From positions 1 to 42,431 of IMG/VR virus record IMGVR_UViG_3300025400_000033: a stretch of 42,431 bases of DNA; one strand, given 5' to 3'. A model generated the notes under the pieces. That model ran no database searches. It was given only the letters and a program-made list of their open reading frames with translations, and was not told where the DNA came from. Positions 38,514 to 42,431 of this stretch are shown here, piece by piece (position 1 is the stretch's first letter; every line of letters starts with the position of its first letter). The DNA is from a virus. The position numbers and the translations under genes were made by a program.

Positions 38514-40394
38514 TCAATCAAAAAAGAACATCTGCCATAGTCTACAGTTATCTTGATTATATCCAAAATATCCCAGTGCAGAATGTAGGTATCCTGCGTT
38601 AAAAATAACTAATCTGTTGTAAACATTTCCGATAACATCTACAGGTTCTAAAATAGTTTTATCTAGATTTTGCGAACCCGGTCTAAACGCCTCCATAATG
38701 CCTTCTTGACTGTTATGGAACACTCTATTCTTTTTAATGGCATGTGTGCCTGTACCTGTTTCGAAAGGAGCATCGGGAGTTAGATAAATCATAGCAGCCC
38801 ATTTTTGACTGTCGCAATGATAAACTAATGGCTCACCTTCTGTGTTATATTGAAAACGACCATTCATACCATGTTCTTCCCACGCAGTGATTTCGCGACC
38901 CATGATACGTTCAAACTCAGGTTTTAGTTCAGGGAATAAAAACTGTTTAAAAGTTCTACGTCCAATATATCCCCGACCGATACCACCTTGATGATATTCT
39001 TGTTCAAGTGCAAACTTTCTAATAGCATCCGGATCTTTATAAAAGTTATCTACGACCCAAAATCCCGGTCTAGGATTGCTATTGATTTTGCTATTAGAAA
39101 TAACAGTATTAATACTTCTATTAATGAGAGGTGCCTTAACTACAGTAGGCTCTGGGAACATATAGTCTCCAGCATACTGTAAATTATATTCAGTAACATT
39201 CTGCATCTTAGCAAGCACTTCCGCATCTATTAGATCAGGGTGTGCCCACCAATCTTCATAACTGTGAAGTTTATTATATCCAATGTCGTTGGCAACTAAT
39301 ACATACCCTTTAGATTTCAAAAACTCTCTAGACTGGTCTCGTATTGATTGATCAACATAGTAATCGTGTTCATAAGTGATTACCGCAAACTTGTGTGTGT
39401 CGAATGGTATTTTTTTTAAGATATTAAATGTTTGCTCAGGAGGATCGCAATCTAGTTGAAGAAAATCTATTGTCTTTTCTAAGTTAACTTTATCAATGAA
39501 CTTGGTGTAATCAATTTGTGTAGCGTCTAAACAAAACACTAGATTATTTCTTTCGTTCATGAACTTTTCAACAAGTTCCCTGTTAAAATCAATACTAGCG
39601 CCAGTCCATCCGAATTTAGTTTCTAATAATGCTGTGTTATTGCTTTTAAATGGATCGGCACTACCTATTTCTAAATAAGTTCCGTTTGTTTTTCCATTTA
39701 ACATAGATAGCACAAACATGTCTTGATATGATTGCGAATAGTTGTCATCGATTGTTTCGATGTTATTAAACTTAAATCGTATATTGTCTAACATTGACTT
39801 TTTATATTTAGATACTGTATATCGAGTTGCTGTATTTTGAGGATAACCAATAGAGTTAAGATTATTTTCTACAATATTTGAAAATAACTCTTCCATAGGA
39901 TAGTTGTATTTTAGATCAGCCATGATTTCTCGGGCCTCTTCATTTTTACCAACCCACCATGCTGCTACACCTTTTTGGAAATATAATCCATACCACCCCG
40001 GATATAATACATCTGATCGTAATGGATCTTGATTAAACTCACATATTGTTAGCCCTAATACAGCAAATGTATAAGAGTTTTGCCAATCTTTTTTCTTTTC
40101 GTATAATCTGCTTAACAAGAAATATGCTTCTGGTCTGTTGTGTATTAGTACGATGGCTTTTTGTAAGATTGCTTCTTCGGTCATGTCTCTGAGACCTTGC
40201 CGATCAAAACATCTAGCACATTTAAGTAATGCTTCATATTGTTTTAAATCGTCAGTGGCACGTTCTGCGGCACGTAGATAAAAACTCAATGCAGCACCTG
40301 TTTGACCTAATGAATCGTATTCCAGTGCTAGGTTAAAATTAGCATCCGAATCTTCTGGGTTATCAATGTAATAAGAAAGTTGTGTTAGTTGCAT
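38514..40394 (-). CDS. TPR / FkbM-type methyltransferase / 2OG-Fe(II) oxygenase fusion
   Basis: 626 residues in three parts. Residues 1-180 form TPR-like helix pairs (ANFNLALEYDSLGQTGAAL). Residues 220-370 match FkbM methyltransferases, with the SAM loop TYLEIGSADP (239-248) and TIDFLQLDCDPPE. Residues 440-626 look like a 2-oxoglutarate/iron dioxygenase of the DUF6445 kind: His526-x-Asp528 in VYHCDSQKW and distal His604 in NAGYLHSALG. The protein could methylate and hydroxylate a sugar or protein side chain. Its site between tail-fibre genes and a GH130-like gene suggests action on virion or host glycans. It starts one base after the upstream stop. Confidence 0.8.
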   Translation of the reverse strand: MQLTQLSYYIDNPEDSDANFNLALEYDSLGQTGAALSFYLRAAERATDDLKQYEALLKCARCFDRQGLRDMTEEAILQKAIVLIHNRPEAYFLLSRLYEKKKDWQNSYTFAVLGLTICEFNQDPLRSDVLYPGWYGLYFQKGVAAWWVGKNEEAREIMADLKYNYPMEELFSNIVENNLNSIGYPQNTATRYTVSKYKKSMLDNIRFKFNNIETIDDNYSQSYQDMFVLSMLNGKTNGTYLEIGSADPFKSNNTALLETKFGWTGASIDFNRELVEKFMNERNNLVFCLDATQIDYTKFIDKVNLEKTIDFLQLDCDPPEQTFNILKKIPFDTHKFAVITYEHDYYVDQSIRDQSREFLKSKGYVLVANDIGYNKLHSYEDWWAHPDLIDAEVLAKMQNVTEYNLQYAGDYMFPEPTVVKAPLINRSINTVISNSKINSNPRPGFWVVDNFYKDPDAIRKFALEQEYHQGGIGRGYIGRRTFKQFLFPELKPEFERIMGREITAWEEHGMNGRFQYNTEGEPLVYHCDSQKWAAMIYLTPDAPFETGTGTHAIKKNRVFHNSQEGIMEAFRPGSQNLDKTILEPVDVIGNVYNRLVIFNAGYLHSALGYFGYNQDNCRLWQMFFFD

Positions 40395-40395
40395 T

Positions 40396-41400
40396 TTATT
40401 CTTTCAATAAATCTGCTAAAAGTGATTCTGGCATTTTAACAATAAATGCAGCATTATCTTGGAATCCAAAGGACAACAATAAGTCTCCTTTATAAAATGT
40501 TGCTCCACAGCAAAACTCGATATCAGCCTTCATGAAACTAAATGTGTCAGTATATTTGATCAAGTTCCAGTTTTTATCCCAAACTAGAAATCTATGAAGA
40601 TATGTTCCGTCCTTTTCTCCTGCAGGACTCTTAAACAAGTTTACCTCGTGTATCAAAGCAATATAATAATCGCCGTACGGAATAACATGGCTACTTCCTC
40701 TAAAGTCTGGAACTCCTTGAATGTACGTGGTTTCATCTAAATGAATAGTAGTTGTAGTATTGTTTACCGGATCAAATTTTACAACTTCTGTTGGATTACA
40801 CCATTTAACGTATGTAAACGGTTGATCCAAGACTGGCATCCAGTTTTTTTCGCAATATGTATCGTTTAGTTTAGTAGCGGGGATTCTTGTTCTTTTTATT
40901 TCTTTTGCTGAGCTACTTGAAATCTCTAACTCAGACAGTTCCATACGTCCTTGTCCATTAGTTGTGGTATCTCTACGAACACCACAATGATAAAGCGTAT
41001 CATTCCATCGAAATAATCTAGCATCTTCTAGACCAATAAACTCCCAAAGTGGTTCTACATCTAACTTTGATGTATCTACTTTGTTTACTGTTTTAATGGT
41101 TAAATCTTCATTTAGTTCAGCAATATAATTCCAAGTACGCAGTTTAATATCGTTTTCAGGATGAATATATTGTAAAGGCCCCCAACGATGTTGGAATTGT
41201 TTGCGCTCAGAATGGTATAATGTATAGTTTACATGGCGAATGTTACACAGGATTTTGTCTCCATCTATATAAATGGAAGGGTTCATTAATCCAGTGCCAT
41301 TGGTTTGATCTGCTGGAATTATGAGTGGATGTATGCTGCCACCGGCATCTATGGCACATTTGACCAAGCCGTACTTTTTAAATTTGGATATTAAGCTCAT
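40396..41400 (-). CDS. GH130-like five-bladed beta-propeller protein
   Basis: 334 residues. The propeller repeats of GH130/PH1107-type glycosidases and phosphorylases are visible: NPSIYIDGDKILCNIRH, GLEDARLFRWNDTLYHCG, EKNWMPVLD, RGSSHVIPYGDYYIALIHE and IEFCCGATFYKGDLLLSFG. The Glu-Asp-Ala-Arg and Glu-Lys-Asn-Trp motifs are those of the family active site. These enzymes cleave or phosphorolyse beta-mannosides. In phages they may trim host surface sugar or serve in glycan decoration with the neighbouring fusion protein. The ribosome site AAGG lies inside a 12-base-pair hairpin. Confidence 0.75.
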   Translation of the reverse strand: MSLISKFKKYGLVKCAIDAGGSIHPLIIPADQTNGTGLMNPSIYIDGDKILCNIRHVNYTLYHSERKQFQHRWGPLQYIHPENDIKLRTWNYIAELNEDLTIKTVNKVDTSKLDVEPLWEFIGLEDARLFRWNDTLYHCGVRRDTTTNGQGRMELSELEISSSSAKEIKRTRIPATKLNDTYCEKNWMPVLDQPFTYVKWCNPTEVVKFDPVNNTTTTIHLDETTYIQGVPDFRGSSHVIPYGDYYIALIHEVNLFKSPAGEKDGTYLHRFLVWDKNWNLIKYTDTFSFMKADIEFCCGATFYKGDLLLSFGFQDNAAFIVKMPESLLADLLKE

Positions 41401-41401
41401 G

Positions 41402-41438
41402 TAACCTTAAATAATTTTAGACAAACTATTTAAGGTTA
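41402..41438 (-). promoter_or_regulatory. 12-base-pair hairpin between the collagen-like fibre and the GH130-like gene
   Basis: TAACCTTAAATA and TATTTAAGGTTA form a perfect stem with a 13-base loop. There is no T tract, so it is not a standard terminator. On the minus strand its distal arm contains the AAGG ribosome site of the GH130-like gene, and the ATG follows three bases later. It could lower translation or mark an RNA-processing site. Confidence 0.5.
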
Positions 41439-41451
41439 GGGGTAGTTGTAC

Positions 41452-42431
41452 TTAACTATTCTTGAGTGCTGCTATTTCTGTTGTTAACTCTTTAATAGCT
41501 TCAATTAATACGCCTACAATATTACCGTAAGCAACACTTAACAATCCATTTTCGTTATCGATAACAACTTCTGGTAATATTTTTTGTATTTCTTGAGCAA
41601 TAACACCTGTACCGTCTTTATTATTATCCAAACGTGTGTATGTTACACCTCGCATAGACATTACTTTATCTAACGCATTTTGTATAGTTTTTACATCTGT
41701 TTTAATACGCTCATCGGAATATGCTGTGACGTTTCCGCCGCAAGTCAAATCTCCGTTATAGGTTAATCCACTGCTACCAGTTACACCACTTCCGGTACCG
41801 TAAACGACATAACTATTAGAAATACTTAGTGTAGCACCACTGGTACCTTGCGGACCTGTGCCTCCTGTACTGCCAGTTGATCCTGTGGTACCTTGCGGCC
41901 CAGTTGATCCTGTTGATCCGGTATATCCTTGCAGTCCGGTAGAACCATTAGAACCATTAGATCCAGCAGTTCCTTGTGGTCCAGTAGAGCCTGGATTACC
42001 TTGTGGTCCTGCACCTCCAGTAGTTCCCTGTGCACCTGTAGATCCAGTTGTACCTTGAGCGCCTGTAGCACCAGTAGTTCCTTGCGGTCCGGTAGAACCA
42101 ACAAATCCTTGGGTACCAGTAGTTCCTTGCGGTCCGGTGGCACCTGTAGTACCTTGTGGTCCCGTAGCACCTGTTGTTCCCTGAGAACCTGTGCCACCAC
42201 TGCTACCAGCACTACCTTGTAGACCAGTACTACCCTGAGTACCACTGCCTCCACTGCTACCAGCACTACCTTGTAGACCAGTACTACCCTGAGTACCACT
42301 GCCTCCACTGCTACCAGCACTACCTTGTAGACCAGTACTACCCTGAGTACCACTGCCTCCACTGCTACCAGCACTACCTTGTAGACCAGTACTACCCTGA
42401 GTACCACTGCCTCCACTGCTACCAGCACTAC
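41452..42431 (-). CDS. collagen-like tail fibre with S74 self-cleaving chaperone C-terminus (5' end outside window)
   Basis: The frame is open from the right edge to the stop at 41452. It is made of Gly-x-y triplets ([22 protein letters not shown]), then a short link ([17 protein letters not shown]) and the S74 intramolecular chaperone domain. The latter starts at [10 protein letters not shown], where the Ser and Lys form the self-cleavage dyad, and goes on with [17 protein letters not shown] and a C-terminal coiled coil ([16 protein letters not shown]). S74 domains trimerise fibres and then cut themselves off. The triplets predict a collagen-like triple helix. Three and a half copies of a 54-base repeat lie at the edge. 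Confidence 0.85.
   Translation of the reverse strand, partial: SAGSSGGSGTQGSTGLQGSAGSSGGSGTQGSTGLQGSAGSSGGSGTQGSTGLQGSAGSSGGSGTQGSTGLQGSAGSSGGTGSQGTTGATGPQGTTGATGPQGTTGTQGFVGSTGPQGTTGATGAQGTTGSTGAQGTTGGAGPQGNPGSTGPQGTAGSNGSNGSTGLQGYTGSTGSTGPQGTTGSTGSTGGTGPQGTSGATLSISNSYVVYGTGSGVTGSSGLTYNGDLTCGGNVTAYSDERIKTDVKTIQNALDKVMSMRGVTYTRLDNNKDGTGVIAQEIQKILPEVVIDNENGLLSVAYGNIVGVLIEAIKELTTEIAALKNS
42187..42431 (-). repeat. 54-base tandem repeat in the collagen-like region
   Basis: One slightly diverged unit (42187-42240) is followed by three identical units starting at 42241, 42295 and 42349 and a partial one from 42403 to the edge. Each codes for 18 residues, six Gly-x-y triplets ([18 protein letters not shown]). 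Exact identity suggests recent expansion by slippage or recombination, and the copy number outside the window is unknown. Confidence 0.92.

Noticed and set aside
41826-42428. Long minus-strand frame of Val/Leu-rich repeats within the collagen region
   Set aside because: It is a shifted frame of the Gly-x-y repeat; periodic DNA keeps several frames open. The Gly-x-y frame continues into the S74 domain and is the real one.

Overview
This window is part of the genome of a large, AT-rich, T4-like myovirus. The marker genes are a family B DNA polymerase of the gp43 type, a probable gp45-type sliding clamp, a gp44-type clamp loader, a GroES-like (gp31-type) co-chaperonin, PhoH, a DsbA-like protein, and T4-type late promoters (exact TATAAATA or one-mismatch versions). 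Tail fibres with collagen-like, S74-chaperone and gp53-like ends fit the same picture. Spanin-like genes and lipoproteins imply a Gram-negative host. A small secreted protein with a strongly host-like signal peptide hints at a betaproteobacterial, perhaps freshwater, host; that is a guess. Almost everything is on the minus strand. The exception is a two-gene plus-strand island (phoH and an unknown gene) at 27.2-28.9 kb. No tRNA, rRNA, CRISPR array, insertion sequence or integrase is visible, and no stretch over 300 bases lacks a gene.

Layout from left to right. At 1-4.0 kb lies a nucleotide and DNA-modification block: a probable glycosyltransferase (cut by the window edge), a QueD-like protein, a conserved unknown, a DpdA/TGT-like transglycosylase that would put 7-deazaguanine bases into DNA, and a GIY-YIG homing endonuclease with its own late promoter. 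At 4.0-8.8 kb are small genes, the sliding clamp, DNA polymerase (preceded by a hairpin that resembles the T4 gene 43 translational operator) and a DsbA-like gene. At 8.8-17.7 kb lies the most unusual part, ten genes packed with overlapping or abutting start and stop codons. They encode a pol-beta-type nucleotidyltransferase, a protein with a ligase-like KWDG motif, an HxGH cytidylyltransferase-like protein, a Dps ferroxidase, a RibD-like deaminase, and an 830-residue mosaic protein whose modules are separated by six identical GVAE linkers. Six of the ten proteins begin with a short amphipathic leader resembling T4 capsid-targeting sequences. I infer that this operon encodes proteins packaged in the capsid and cut by the prohead protease.

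At 18-22.6 kb are the proteostasis genes clpA, def and dnaJ, transcribed from a sigma-70-like promoter that overlaps a terminator. At 22.6-25.8 kb is a lysis and envelope cluster: secreted protein, membrane protein, lipoprotein-like protein, GH19 endolysin, lipoproteins and spanin-like pair. At 25.8-27.1 kb are two conserved virion-type genes. At 28.9-34.9 kb are the clamp loader, acidic and small paralogous proteins, an SDR enzyme, a TagD-like cytidylyltransferase, the co-chaperonin and a DnaE fragment. At 34.9-42.4 kb are three paralogous tail-fibre-type proteins, a TPR/FkbM-methyltransferase/2OG-oxygenase fusion, a GH130-like beta-propeller and a collagen-like fibre with an S74 C-terminus that runs off the right edge.

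Two kinds of transcription signal are visible. Sigma-70-like promoters (TTGAC- or TTG-type -35, 16-17 base spacer, TATAAT-like -10) precede early-type genes; in three cases the -10 box ends only 5-6 bases before the ATG, which predicts leaderless messages. T4-type late promoters precede structural-type genes and the homing endonuclease.
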